20,139 nt of DNA from JBOHRE01 sp050732635 (GTDB taxonomy: Bacteria; Gemmatimonadota; Gemmatimonadetes; Longimicrobiales; RSA9), in assembly GCA_050732635.1 (NCBI GenBank), contig JBOHRE010000060.1:1-20139 (forward strand). The letters run 5' to 3'. The translations under genes and the position numbers were made by a program. Each line of letters starts with the position of its first letter. The stretch's first letter is position 1. The notes beneath the pieces are model-generated. The model did not search any database and was not told where the DNA came from. It was given only the letters and a program-made list of their open reading frames with translations. Of this stretch, positions 7,310 to 14,487 are shown piece after piece.

Positions 7310-7891
7310 ATGAATCGACGCGAACTGCTGCGCGTGCTGGGCAGCGCCGGCGCCCTGCCCTTCCTCGGCGCACTGAGGCCCAACGACCTGCTCGCCGCCG
7401 GCGAGGCATTGCACGCCCGCGCGGCCGGCGCGGGCGCACTGAGCTTCCGATACCTGACTGCGGCGGAAGGAGCGGTCGTGACGGCCATGGCCGAGGCGAT
7501 CATTCCGGAGACCGACACGCCGGGCGCCACCGCCGCCGGCGTGCCGCAGTTCATCGATCTGATCTTCGGCGAGTGGTACGACGAGCAGGAGCGCGAGGCG
7601 TTCCGCGCGGGTCTGCGCGACATCGACGCGCGCAGCACCGTCGCCCATGGCAACCCGTACATGGAGACCGACGAGGCCGCGCGCCACCAGATGCTTGAGG
7701 GTCTCGAGTCCGAGTCGGTGCTGCTGCGCGGCAGCAATGTGCGGCCGGCGCCGTTCTTCGCGACGATGAAGCACCTCACGCTCTGGGGCTACTACACCTC
7801 CGAGGTCGGCGCCGTACAGGAGTTGGGCTACGAGACGATCCCCGGCCAGTTCAACGGCTGTGTCCCGATCCTGCCGCGGGGGACGAGGTAA
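7310..7891 (+). CDS. Gluconate 2-dehydrogenase subunit 3 family protein, Tat-exported
   Basis: 193 residues. It starts MNRRELLRVLGSAGALPFLG, a twin-arginine signal peptide, which supports ATG 7310. The mature part has the family pattern: LTAAEGAVVTAMAEAIIPET, then D-T-P-G-A, GVPQFIDLI, and near the end FFATMKHLTLWGYYTSEVG followed by a Tyr/Gly-rich tail. In characterised three-subunit membrane dehydrogenases this small subunit accompanies the FAD catalytic subunit and is thought to aid its export and maturation. The GMC gene starts 3 bases after the stop, with its SD (GAGG, 7885-7888) inside this gene, so the two are almost certainly co-expressed. The GMC partner lacks its own signal, which fits co-export as a folded complex. 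Confidence 0.87.
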   Translation: MNRRELLRVLGSAGALPFLGALRPNDLLAAGEALHARAAGAGALSFRYLTAAEGAVVTAMAEAIIPETDTPGATAAGVPQFIDLIFGEWYDEQEREAFRAGLRDIDARSTVAHGNPYMETDEAARHQMLEGLESESVLLRGSNVRPAPFFATMKHLTLWGYYTSEVGAVQELGYETIPGQFNGCVPILPRGTR

Positions 7892-7894
7892 GCC

Positions 7895-9583
7895 ATGCGC
7901 CAGGACAACGATTTCGACGCGATCGTCGTCGGCTCGGGCATGAGCGGCGGCTGGGCCGCCAAGGAGCTGACCGAGGCGGGACTGCGGACCCTGGTGCTCG
8001 AGGCCGGCCGCCCGTTCGATCCGGTCCGCGACGCGACCGAGCACAAGCCGCAGTGGGAGTTCAAGTTCCGCGGCCTCGGCGACCGCCGGTACTTCGACGA
8101 GCGGCAGCCTGTGCAGTCGAAGGCGGGTCCCGTCCACGAGGCGACGAGCCACATGTTCGTCGACGACATCGACAACCCGTACACGTACGATACCGAACAG
8201 CCGTTCTACTGGATACGCGGCCGGCATGTCGGCGGTCGCTCGATCATGTGGGGCCGGCAGGTCTACCGCTGGAGCGACCTCGATTTCGAGGCGAACGCCC
8301 GCGAGGGCATTGGCGTGGACTGGCCGATCCGCTACGCCGACATCGAGCCGTGGTACGACCACGTCGAGCGTTTCATCGGCATCAGCGGGCAGGCCGAGGG
8401 ACTCGCGCAACTACCGGACGGGCGGTTCCTGCCGCCCATGCAGCTCAGCTGCGTCGAGGAGCACGTGCGCGAGCGCATGGCCGCACACTTCGGCGGCGAA
8501 CGACTGTTGACCATCGGTCGCTCCGCCGTCCTGACGCGCGAGCACAACGGCCGCGCCGCCTGCCATTACTGCGGGCCCTGCGACCGCGGCTGCGTCACGC
8601 GCTCCTATTTCAGCGCCGTCAATTCGACGCTGCCGGCGGCCGCGGCAACCGGCCGCATGACGCTGCGCCCGTTCAGTGTCGTGCACAGCGTCATCTACGA
8701 CGAGGGCCGTGATCGTGCGACCGGCGTCCGTGTGGTCGACGCCAACACGCGCCAGGTGCACGAGTTCACCGGCCGGGTGATCTTCCTGTGCGCGTCCGCG
8801 CTCGAATCGACGCGTATCCTGCTCAACTCCGCCACGAGCCGCTTCCCCGACGGGCTCGCGAACTCGAGCGGCGAGCTGGGCCGGAACCTGATGGACCACA
8901 CGATGGGGGGCGGTGCACGTGCCACGTTCACGGGTTACGAGTCGCACCAGACATTCGGCCGGCGGCCCAATGGCATTTACGTCCCGCGCTTCCGCAACGT
9001 GAAGGACCGTCACCCCGCGTTCCTGCGGGGCTACGGGTTCCAGGGCGGCGCCAACCGCGACGGCTGGCACCGCGGCAACACCCTGCCCGGCTTCGGTGTG
9101 CAGCTCAAGCAGGCGCTGCGCGATCCCGGCCCCTGGGGCATGTCGTTCTACGGTTTCGGCGAGTGCCTGCCCTACGCGCGCAATCGCGTCGAGATCGACC
9201 GCGCCCGCGTCGACGCCTGGGGCATCCCGGTGCTGCGCATCCACGCCGCGTGGGGCGACAACGAGTACGCCCAGCTGCGCGACATGGCGATCACCGCCTC
9301 CGAGATGCTCGAAGCTGCGGGTGGCACGGACATCAGCTCGTTCGTGCACGACAACGCGCCCGGCCTCGCGATCCACGAGATGGGCACGGCGCGCATGGGG
9401 CGTGACCCGAAGACATCCGTGCTCGACGCGCACAATCGCGCGCACGACGTACCCAACCTGTACGTCACCGACGGCGCGTGTATGACGTCCTCGGCGTGTC
9501 AGAACCCGTCGATCACCTACATGGCACTCACCGCGCGGGCCTGTGCACATGCGGTCGAGAGCATGAAGAGGAACGAGATCTGA
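7895..9583 (+). CDS. GMC-family FAD-dependent sugar/alcohol dehydrogenase
   Basis: 562 residues. It begins with a dinucleotide-binding fold for FAD (DAIVVGSGMSGGWAAKEL, then LVLEAG). Further GMC features are GGRSIMWGR and, in the C-terminal substrate domain, His494 (AIHEMGTARMG) and Asn537 (ACQNPSITYMAL), the expected catalytic pair. Residues 223-233 contain Cys at 223, 226, 229 and 233 (C-x2-C-x2-C-x3-C), a cluster-like arrangement shared with the second GMC enzyme in this window. The family (COG2303 type) oxidises hydroxyls of sugars, sugar acids or polyols and passes electrons to a cytochrome or quinone; no cytochrome subunit is encoded here. There is no signal peptide of its own, so export probably depends on the upstream Tat subunit. 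The substrate is unknown; the neighbouring genes suggest a glycoside or free sugar. Confidence 0.92.
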   Translation: MRQDNDFDAIVVGSGMSGGWAAKELTEAGLRTLVLEAGRPFDPVRDATEHKPQWEFKFRGLGDRRYFDERQPVQSKAGPVHEATSHMFVDDIDNPYTYDTEQPFYWIRGRHVGGRSIMWGRQVYRWSDLDFEANAREGIGVDWPIRYADIEPWYDHVERFIGISGQAEGLAQLPDGRFLPPMQLSCVEEHVRERMAAHFGGERLLTIGRSAVLTREHNGRAACHYCGPCDRGCVTRSYFSAVNSTLPAAAATGRMTLRPFSVVHSVIYDEGRDRATGVRVVDANTRQVHEFTGRVIFLCASALESTRILLNSATSRFPDGLANSSGELGRNLMDHTMGGGARATFTGYESHQTFGRRPNGIYVPRFRNVKDRHPAFLRGYGFQGGANRDGWHRGNTLPGFGVQLKQALRDPGPWGMSFYGFGECLPYARNRVEIDRARVDAWGIPVLRIHAAWGDNEYAQLRDMAITASEMLEAAGGTDISSFVHDNAPGLAIHEMGTARMGRDPKTSVLDAHNRAHDVPNLYVTDGACMTSSACQNPSITYMALTARACAHAVESMKRNEI

Positions 9584-10458
9584 GCGAGACACACGGACCC
9601 GCCGGCCGGCCGCTGGATCGGCGCGCGTTTCTCGGCGCGCTCGGCGCTGCAACCGCGGGCATCGGCTTCGGCAGCCTGCCCGCCGTTGGCTGCACGAGCC
9701 GCAGCCGGCCCGGCGTGCTCGGACCGATCGGCCTGCAGCTCTACACGGTGCGCGGTCTCATGGCTGAGAGCGTGCCCCGCACACTCGAACAGGTCGCGGC
9801 GATCGGCTATCAGGAGGTCGAGTTCGCCGGCTACTTCGATACGCCGCCAGCCCAGTTGCGCAGCCTGCTCGACGCGACGGGTCTGACGGCACCCTCCGCT
9901 CACGTATCCTTCGAGTCGCTCGGTGGCGACGACTGGCAACGCGTACTCGACGACGCGAACACGGTCGGCCACCGCTACGTCGTCATCGCCTGGGTGCCCG
10001 AGGAGGCGCGTCGCACGCTGGATGATTACCGGCGTCTGGCCGACCGGTTGGAGCAGGCGGCCGCGCGTGCCGTGCAGAGCGGGCTCAGCTTCGCGTATCA
10101 CAATCACGAGTTCGAGTTCGAGCCGATCGACGGCACGATCCCCTACGACATCCTAGCCTCCGCCGATCCCGAGCTGGTGCAGCTGCAGCTCGACCTGTAC
10201 TGGATCCGCGACGCCGGCCACGAGGCGCGCGCGTACTTCGCCCAGTATCCGGGCCGGTTCCCAAGCGTGCACGTCAAGGACATGGCGGCGGACGGGCAGA
10301 TGGTCGACGTCGGCGCCGGTGTCATCGATTGGCCGGAGCTGCTCGAGCAGGCCGCGCAGGCCGGCACCCGCCACTTCTTCGTCGAGCACGACAACCCGCC
10401 CGATCCGATGCATAGCATCCGCGAGAGCTTCGCGTACCTCCAACGCCTCGAGGCATGA
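9580..10458 (+). CDS. Tat-exported sugar phosphate isomerase/epimerase-like TIM-barrel protein, probable CTG start
   Basis: 292 residues of the xylose-isomerase-like (AP_endonuc_2) fold. The protein has a Tat signal (PLDRRAFLGALGAATAG) and a lipobox-like AVGC (Cys38). The barrel follows: IGLQLYTVR, EVEFAGYF, APSAHVSFE, AYHNHEFEFE, LQLDLYWIRDAGHEA, PSVHVKDM and FVEHDN. These carry the Glu, His and Asp residues expected for a divalent-metal site. No ATG, GTG or TTG lies between the upstream overlap and the Tat motif. CTG 9580 overlaps the GMC stop as CTGA and has GAGGA (9568-9572) 7 bases upstream, so it is the likely start. The in-frame GTGs at 9478 and 9496 would overlap the GMC gene by about 90-105 bases. 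Export of this fold is unusual for true phosphosugar isomerases and suggests a role on unphosphorylated (keto)sugars, such as glycoside lysis or epimerisation; that role is inferred. Confidence 0.88.
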   Translation: MSETHGPAGRPLDRRAFLGALGAATAGIGFGSLPAVGCTSRSRPGVLGPIGLQLYTVRGLMAESVPRTLEQVAAIGYQEVEFAGYFDTPPAQLRSLLDATGLTAPSAHVSFESLGGDDWQRVLDDANTVGHRYVVIAWVPEEARRTLDDYRRLADRLEQAAARAVQSGLSFAYHNHEFEFEPIDGTIPYDILASADPELVQLQLDLYWIRDAGHEARAYFAQYPGRFPSVHVKDMAADGQMVDVGAGVIDWPELLEQAAQAGTRHFFVEHDNPPDPMHSIRESFAYLQRLEA

Positions 10459-10462
10459 GACC

Positions 10463-11221
10463 ATGCACTGCGCGCAACGAATTCCGGTGGCCCTGGCACT
10501 CGCGATCGGCTGGCTCGCCCTGGGCTGTGGCTCCGCCGCGCCGCCGGAGGAGGAGCCGGGCGCGGGCGAAACCGCCGTCGCAAGCGTCGCAGACGCTATG
10601 AATACGCTCACGCCGGAAGAGCGCGCCGATGGCTGGCGGCTGCTCTTCGATGGCCGGACCACGGAGGGCTGGCGCGGCTATCGACGCAGCGACATGCCCG
10701 CGGGCTGGCAGGTCGTCGATGGCACGCTGACGCGTGTCGCCGAGGCGGGCGACATCGTGACGGTCGACGAGTTCGAGGACTTCGAGCTGCGGCTCGAATG
10801 GCGGGTCGAGCCCGGCGGCAACAGCGGCATCTTCTTCCGCGTCAACGAGGAGTCGGAGTACGCCTGGGAAAGGGGGCCCGAGATGCAGGTCCTCGATGAC
10901 GAACGGCACGCCGACGGCCAGGCGCCCGAGACATCGGCGGGCGCGAACTACGCGCTGCACCCGGCGCCGCGCGGCGTCGTGCGTCCCGCCGGCGAGTGGA
11001 ACGAGGTGCGGCTCATCGTGAACGGCAACCACGTCGAGCACTGGCTCAACGGCACCAAGGTCGTGGAGTACGAGCTCGGCAACGAGGACTGGGAACGGCG
11101 CGTCGCCGCGAGCAAGTTCAGCGAGATGCCCGGCTATGGTCGCGAACCGCGCGGTCACATCGCGTTGCAGGACCACGGCGATGTCGTCGCCTACCGCAAC
11201 ATCAGGATCCGGCCGCTATGA
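10463..11221 (+). CDS. DUF1080 (3-keto-disaccharide hydrolase-like) lipoprotein
   Basis: 252 residues. ATG 10463 gives a lipoprotein signal ending in LALGC (Cys22); a weak GAGG lies 9 bases upstream, overlapping the end of the previous gene. After a Glu/Pro/Gly-rich linker comes one DUF1080 domain (about 50-252) with its usual landmarks: DGWRLLFDGRTTEGWRGY, WQVVDGTLTR, FELRLEWRVEPGGNSGIFFR, EMQVLDDERHADG, WNEVRLIVNGNHVEHWLNG and, at the end, GHIALQDHGDVVAYRNIRIR. The fold is a concanavalin-like beta-sandwich. Members have been linked to cleavage of 3-keto-glycosides, so it fits an oxidation-first degradation route together with the flanking dehydrogenase and isomerase. Activity on any substrate is not shown by the sequence. 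The next gene starts inside its stop codon (ATGA). Confidence 0.9.
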   Translation: MHCAQRIPVALALAIGWLALGCGSAAPPEEEPGAGETAVASVADAMNTLTPEERADGWRLLFDGRTTEGWRGYRRSDMPAGWQVVDGTLTRVAEAGDIVTVDEFEDFELRLEWRVEPGGNSGIFFRVNEESEYAWERGPEMQVLDDERHADGQAPETSAGANYALHPAPRGVVRPAGEWNEVRLIVNGNHVEHWLNGTKVVEYELGNEDWERRVAASKFSEMPGYGREPRGHIALQDHGDVVAYRNIRIRPL

Positions 11222-12534
11222 GCTCCGCCGGGCCGGGCGTTCGGCCAACGCCCGCAGCAGCCGGCGGCGGCGTGCGCGCCCGGCTGTCCGCCATGATGTT
11301 CCTGCAGTTCTTCATCTGGGGCGCGTGGTACACGACCATCGCCGTGTACATGACGCAGCAGGGGATGCAAACCCTGACGCACTGGCCCTACACGGTGAAT
11401 CCGGTCGCGGCCATCATCGCGCCGTTCTTCCTGGGCCTCATCGCCGACCGCTACTTCGCCACCGAAAAGGTGCTCGGGGCGCTGCACCTCCTGGGCGGCG
11501 CGGTCATGCTCACCGTGCCGCAGGCGAGTGGTGCGCCCGCGCTGTTCATCGGCTTGCTGCTGCTCTACAACCTGTTCTACATGCCCACGCTCGGCCTGGC
11601 CAATTCGCTGGCGTTCCACAACATCCAGGACCAGGAGAAACAGTTCCCGCTGATTCGCGTCTTCGGCACGATCGGCTGGATCGTGGCCGGCCTCTTCATC
11701 AGCTTCGTGCTCGGCGGCTTCGTCACCGGGCTGCCCGAGCAGACGCCGCTGCCGCTCTACACGACCGGCATTGCCAGCATACTCCTCGGCCTGTTCAGCT
11801 TCACGCTGCCGCATACGCCACCGCCGGCAGCCGGGCAGCGCGTGTCGGTGCGCAGCATCGTCGGGCTCGACGCGCTCAGGCAGCTCGGCAGCCGCCCGTT
11901 CTACGTCTTCATCGCCAGCTCCCTGCTGCTCTGCATCCCACTGGCCGCGTACTACAACTTCACGCAGATCTTCCTCGGTGCCGCCGGCGTCGAGAACATC
12001 GCGGCCACGCAGACGCTCGGCCAGATGTCCGAGGTGGCGTTCATGCTCCTCATGCCCTTCTTCTTCGTGCGGCTGGGCGTGAAGTGGATGCTGCTGGTTG
12101 GCATGGCCGCCTGGGTGCTGCGCTACGTGCTCTTCGCACTGGCCGCGCCCGCCGCCGTCTTCTGGATGATCGTCGTCGGCATCCTGCTGCATGGCATCTG
12201 TTACGACTTCTTCTTCGTGACCGGTCAGATCTACGTGGACAAGAAGTCGACACCCGCGATCCGCGGCCAGGCGCAGGGATTCCTCGTGCTGGTGACGTAC
12301 GGCGTGGGGATGCTCATCGGCGCGCAGATCGCCGGCAACGTCTACAACCGGTTCCTCGGCGACGCGCCGGCGCTCACGCTCCAACAGTGGCAGAGCTTCT
12401 GGCTGCTGCCGGCCGCGTTCGCCGCGGTCGTGCTCGTGTTCTTCGCGCTCACGTTCCGGGACCGTGTCCTGCCGCGCGAGCGCGTCACGGCCGCGGATTC
12501 AGTTCCGGCCACGGCCACCCAGCCGGGTGCGTGA
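11218..12534 (+). CDS. MFS permease of the nucleoside:H+ symporter (NupG/XapB-like) family
   Basis: 438 residues, highly hydrophobic with about 12 membrane segments. After a short Pro/Gly/Ala-rich N-terminus the first helix has the family string MFLQFFIWGAWYTTIAVYM. Further features are FFLGLIADRYFATEKVLG (the cytoplasmic loop between helices 2 and 3), an IRVFGTIGWIVAGLFI helix, a mid-protein break (PHTPPPAAGQRVSVRS), and GICYDFFFVTGQIYVDKK with TPAIRGQAQGF. Named members import nucleosides; homologues beside Gfo/Idh, DUF1080 and isomerase genes are more likely to import sugars or keto-sugars, which is my inference here. The start overlaps the DUF1080 stop as ATGA, so the gene is translationally coupled and ends the five-gene operon. 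Confidence 0.9.
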   Translation: MSSAGPGVRPTPAAAGGGVRARLSAMMFLQFFIWGAWYTTIAVYMTQQGMQTLTHWPYTVNPVAAIIAPFFLGLIADRYFATEKVLGALHLLGGAVMLTVPQASGAPALFIGLLLLYNLFYMPTLGLANSLAFHNIQDQEKQFPLIRVFGTIGWIVAGLFISFVLGGFVTGLPEQTPLPLYTTGIASILLGLFSFTLPHTPPPAAGQRVSVRSIVGLDALRQLGSRPFYVFIASSLLLCIPLAAYYNFTQIFLGAAGVENIAATQTLGQMSEVAFMLLMPFFFVRLGVKWMLLVGMAAWVLRYVLFALAAPAAVFWMIVVGILLHGICYDFFFVTGQIYVDKKSTPAIRGQAQGFLVLVTYGVGMLIGAQIAGNVYNRFLGDAPALTLQQWQSFWLLPAAFAAVVLVFFALTFRDRVLPRERVTAADSVPATATQPGA

Positions 12535-12540
12535 GAGCGC

Positions 12541-12642
12541 ACCACAGAGCACGCGGAGGACGCAAAGAACCGCACAACGCCGGGTAGAGAAACAAAATGA
12601 TTTTTTGTTTTGCTCTCTGCGTTCTCTGCGTTCTCCGCGGTT
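12541..12642. repeat. Inverted repeat built of 9-bp units between convergent operons
   Basis: The left arm has three 9-mers in a row (ACCACAGAG, CACGCGGAG, GACGCAAAG; 12541-12567). The right arm has CTCTGCGTT twice (12615-12623, 12624-12632) and CTCCGCGGTT (12633-12642), which are reverse-complement versions of the same pattern. The right arm runs into the stop codon of the Gfo/Idh gene. The AT-rich hairpin described separately sits in the centre. I recall similar purine-rich 'ACRSAGAG' strings in other environmental bacterial intergenic regions but cannot verify that here. Confidence 0.8.
12590..12610. terminator. AT-rich bidirectional terminator hairpin
   Basis: AAACAAAA (12590-12597) and TTTTGTTT (12603-12610) pair over 8 bp around a 5-nt loop, in an otherwise very GC-rich sequence. 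The A-rich left arm and T-rich right arm mean that transcripts from either side end in a U-rich strand. It lies between the stops of the two convergent operons, as expected for a shared terminator. Confidence 0.6.
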
Positions 12643-13885
12643 AACCTCGAGGCCGCCACTCGCCGCGCGCGACGGCCGGCACGAAGGCATCGAGCCCGGG
12701 CGGCGGGAACTCCAGCGTACGGCCCTGCTCGGCACTCATGTAAGCGGTCATCAGGATCTGCACGACCTCGAGACCGTCGTGGAAGGTGAGGCGCGGCGTC
12801 TCGCCGGCCAGGAACGCGCGCCCGAAGTGGCGGTCCTCAGCCTCGTAGCCGTAGGCGGCCGCCTCGTTCGCCACGACCGGCATGAGCCCGACCTCGGCGT
12901 TCTGCTTCTCGACCAGGTCCTCCCCCGCCTCGCCTTTGACCTCGCGGCTGAAGAACAGTTTGAGCCCGGTGTCGAGCGTGTTCCAGGCCATGGAGTACTC
13001 TGGCCCCAGCAGCTCGGCGGAGAGACGCAGCCCTGCCCCGATGAAGCTCCACGACGTCGTGGCCTCGCCCAGCACCCGCGTACCGTCGTCGGCCTCGAAC
13101 TCGATCATGATGCTGGCGAAGTCTTCGGATGGCGACGTCGCATAATCGAGCTCGGGGCTCATCCGCTCCTTCAGTTGTGCGGCATACGCGGGCCGACTCC
13201 ACTTGAGCGACGCGATGTGGCCGGTCACGCGCAACGGTTTGAGCGAGCCGAGCGGTGCGTCTGGCGCGGTGAGCAGGTGGCGCACGACCAGCGCGGAGTG
13301 GCACATCATGTCGTTCAGCACGCCGCCGCCCTGCAGCCGCCCCTGCCAGAACCACGGTGCGTGGGGGCCGCTGTGCTCCTCGGCCGCGCGGGCCAGGTAG
13401 GGGCGCCCGGTCAGCTTCGCGCCGCGGGCCCAGGCCAGCGAATGGCCGGCTTCGACCTGCGGCGCGAAGACCTGGTTCTCCAGGTAGCCGTGCTGCAGCT
13501 CGGCGCGCTCGACCAGCTCGAGCACGCGCCGCGCCTCGGCGACGTTGCGCGCCAGCGGCTTCTCGCATGCGATGGCGCGCAGCGAGCCGCGGCCGCCGTC
13601 GAGCGCGGCTACGATCTCCTCGACGTTGTCGATGCGGACATGGTTCGGGCCGCAGAGCCAGAGCGCGTCGATCGCGGGATCGGCGATCATCTCGGCGATC
13701 GAGCGAAAGGGCTTGGCGTCACCCACGCCGAGCTGGCGGGCGAGCCCTGCGGCGGCCGACGCATTGGACGCGTTCGGGCTCCAGATGCCGTTCACGTCGA
13801 TGTCGCGCACACCGACCAGACCCCTGAGGTGGAACTGCGCGTTGAAGCCGCTGCCGATGATGCCGATGCCGAGGCGCTGGCTCAT
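12641..13885 (-). CDS. Gfo/Idh/MocA family NAD(P)-dependent oxidoreductase
   Basis: 414 residues from the ATG at 13885, which overlaps the preceding gene's stop as ATGA; longer in-frame extensions run into that gene and are unlikely. The Rossmann fold opens with GIGIIGSGFNAQFHLRGL. The NAD-binding domain includes LWLCGPNHVR and the family motif CEKPLARN (Glu108, Lys109, Pro110). The catalytic-domain equivalent of G-G-G-x-L-x-D-x-x-x-H is GGGVLNDMMCHS, with Asp192 and His196. No signal peptide is present, so the enzyme is cytoplasmic. The family oxidises or reduces sugar hydroxyl/keto groups, commonly at C3. Here it may reduce a 3-keto sugar made by the exported dehydrogenases or oxidise the imported sugar. 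It is the last gene of a three-gene minus-strand operon. Confidence 0.92.
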   Translation of the reverse strand: MSQRLGIGIIGSGFNAQFHLRGLVGVRDIDVNGIWSPNASNASAAAGLARQLGVGDAKPFRSIAEMIADPAIDALWLCGPNHVRIDNVEEIVAALDGGRGSLRAIACEKPLARNVAEARRVLELVERAELQHGYLENQVFAPQVEAGHSLAWARGAKLTGRPYLARAAEEHSGPHAPWFWQGRLQGGGVLNDMMCHSALVVRHLLTAPDAPLGSLKPLRVTGHIASLKWSRPAYAAQLKERMSPELDYATSPSEDFASIMIEFEADDGTRVLGEATTSWSFIGAGLRLSAELLGPEYSMAWNTLDTGLKLFFSREVKGEAGEDLVEKQNAEVGLMPVVANEAAAYGYEAEDRHFGRAFLAGETPRLTFHDGLEVVQILMTAYMSAEQGRTLEFPPPGLDAFVPAVARGEWRPRG

Positions 13886-14487
13886 GGGGCGTCGTAGCTG
13901 ACGCCCAGCTTCTCGAGCGCCGCCGGCGGGCAGCCATCCCAGCTGCGCACGGCGCGATTGCCCATGTACTGCAGATCCTCGACGCCGACCTTGCTGGACC
14001 AGAAACCGGTCGCGGTCAGGTCGCGGAAGCTGTTGAAGAACGCGACACCGTGCGACAGCTCGGCCGGCGCGCGGGCTGGCCAGGCGAGCTGGTCGAGCAG
14101 CGCGCCGCGCTGCTCGAGCGTGCAATCGATGAAGCGGCTGCCATGCCGCTCCTGACAGAGATCGTCCAACCAGGCCAGGCCGCCGCGCATCGCGGTCTGT
14201 CGACCCGGACTGTCGATCATGATGAAGTCCATGAACTCCGGCACGCCGGCGTCAGTCGCGCTGCCGGAGCGCTCGTCGCGCGGCAGGATCATGTCGGCCA
14301 GCTCGCGCACGGTCGCGTACTCGTGCGCCGTGAAGAACTGCGGATCGTAGGCCGTGCCGCCGGCGACGGCGCTGGCTCGCGCCGAGCGCGCGAGGCGGGC
14401 CGCATCCTCCGCCTCGATCCGGGTCCAGTTCAGCGCCGGCGCCAGCGGCGCGAGCGCGATCAGCTTCGCGGCAGTTCGCCGATCCAT
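13882..14487 (-). CDS. Gluconate 2-dehydrogenase subunit 3 family protein, second copy
   Basis: 201 residues. It begins MDRRTAAKLIALAPLAPAL, a twin-arginine signal, which fixes the start at 14487; that ATG overlaps the GMC stop (TGATG). The mature part shares the pattern of the first copy: FTAHEYATVRELADMILP, then D-x-x-S-G-S-A-T-D-A, GVPEFMDFIM, and near the end FFNSFRDLTATGFWSSKVG followed by a Trp/Gly/Cys tail. It is predicted to travel through the Tat system with the GMC catalytic subunit encoded just upstream. Gene order (large then small) is the reverse of the plus-strand pair, so the two pairs are not a simple recent duplication. Confidence 0.86.
   Translation of the reverse strand: MDRRTAAKLIALAPLAPALNWTRIEAEDAARLARSARASAVAGGTAYDPQFFTAHEYATVRELADMILPRDERSGSATDAGVPEFMDFIMIDSPGRQTAMRGGLAWLDDLCQERHGSRFIDCTLEQRGALLDQLAWPARAPAELSHGVAFFNSFRDLTATGFWSSKVGVEDLQYMGNRAVRSWDGCPPAALEKLGVSYDAP

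Noticed and set aside
9478..9579. GTG starts at 9478 or 9496 for the TIM-barrel gene
   Set aside because: They give a long overlap with the GMC gene and put a His/Glu/Arg-rich tail ahead of the Tat signal; CTG 9580 fits spacing and coupling better.
7160..9652. Two long minus-strand open frames (about 416 and 413 codons) opposite the subunit-3 and GMC genes
   Set aside because: They are Arg/Val/His-rich shadows of strongly recognisable plus-strand genes in very GC-rich DNA and contain no domain of their own.
12541..12642. Insertion sequence end or attachment site
   Set aside because: No transposase or integrase and no target duplication were seen. The structure is better described as a palindromic repeat with a terminator.
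12464..13897. 477-codon plus-strand open frame opposite the Gfo/Idh gene
   Set aside because: The minus-strand frame has clear Gfo/Idh motifs. The plus frame runs through the terminator repeat and has no recognisable domain.
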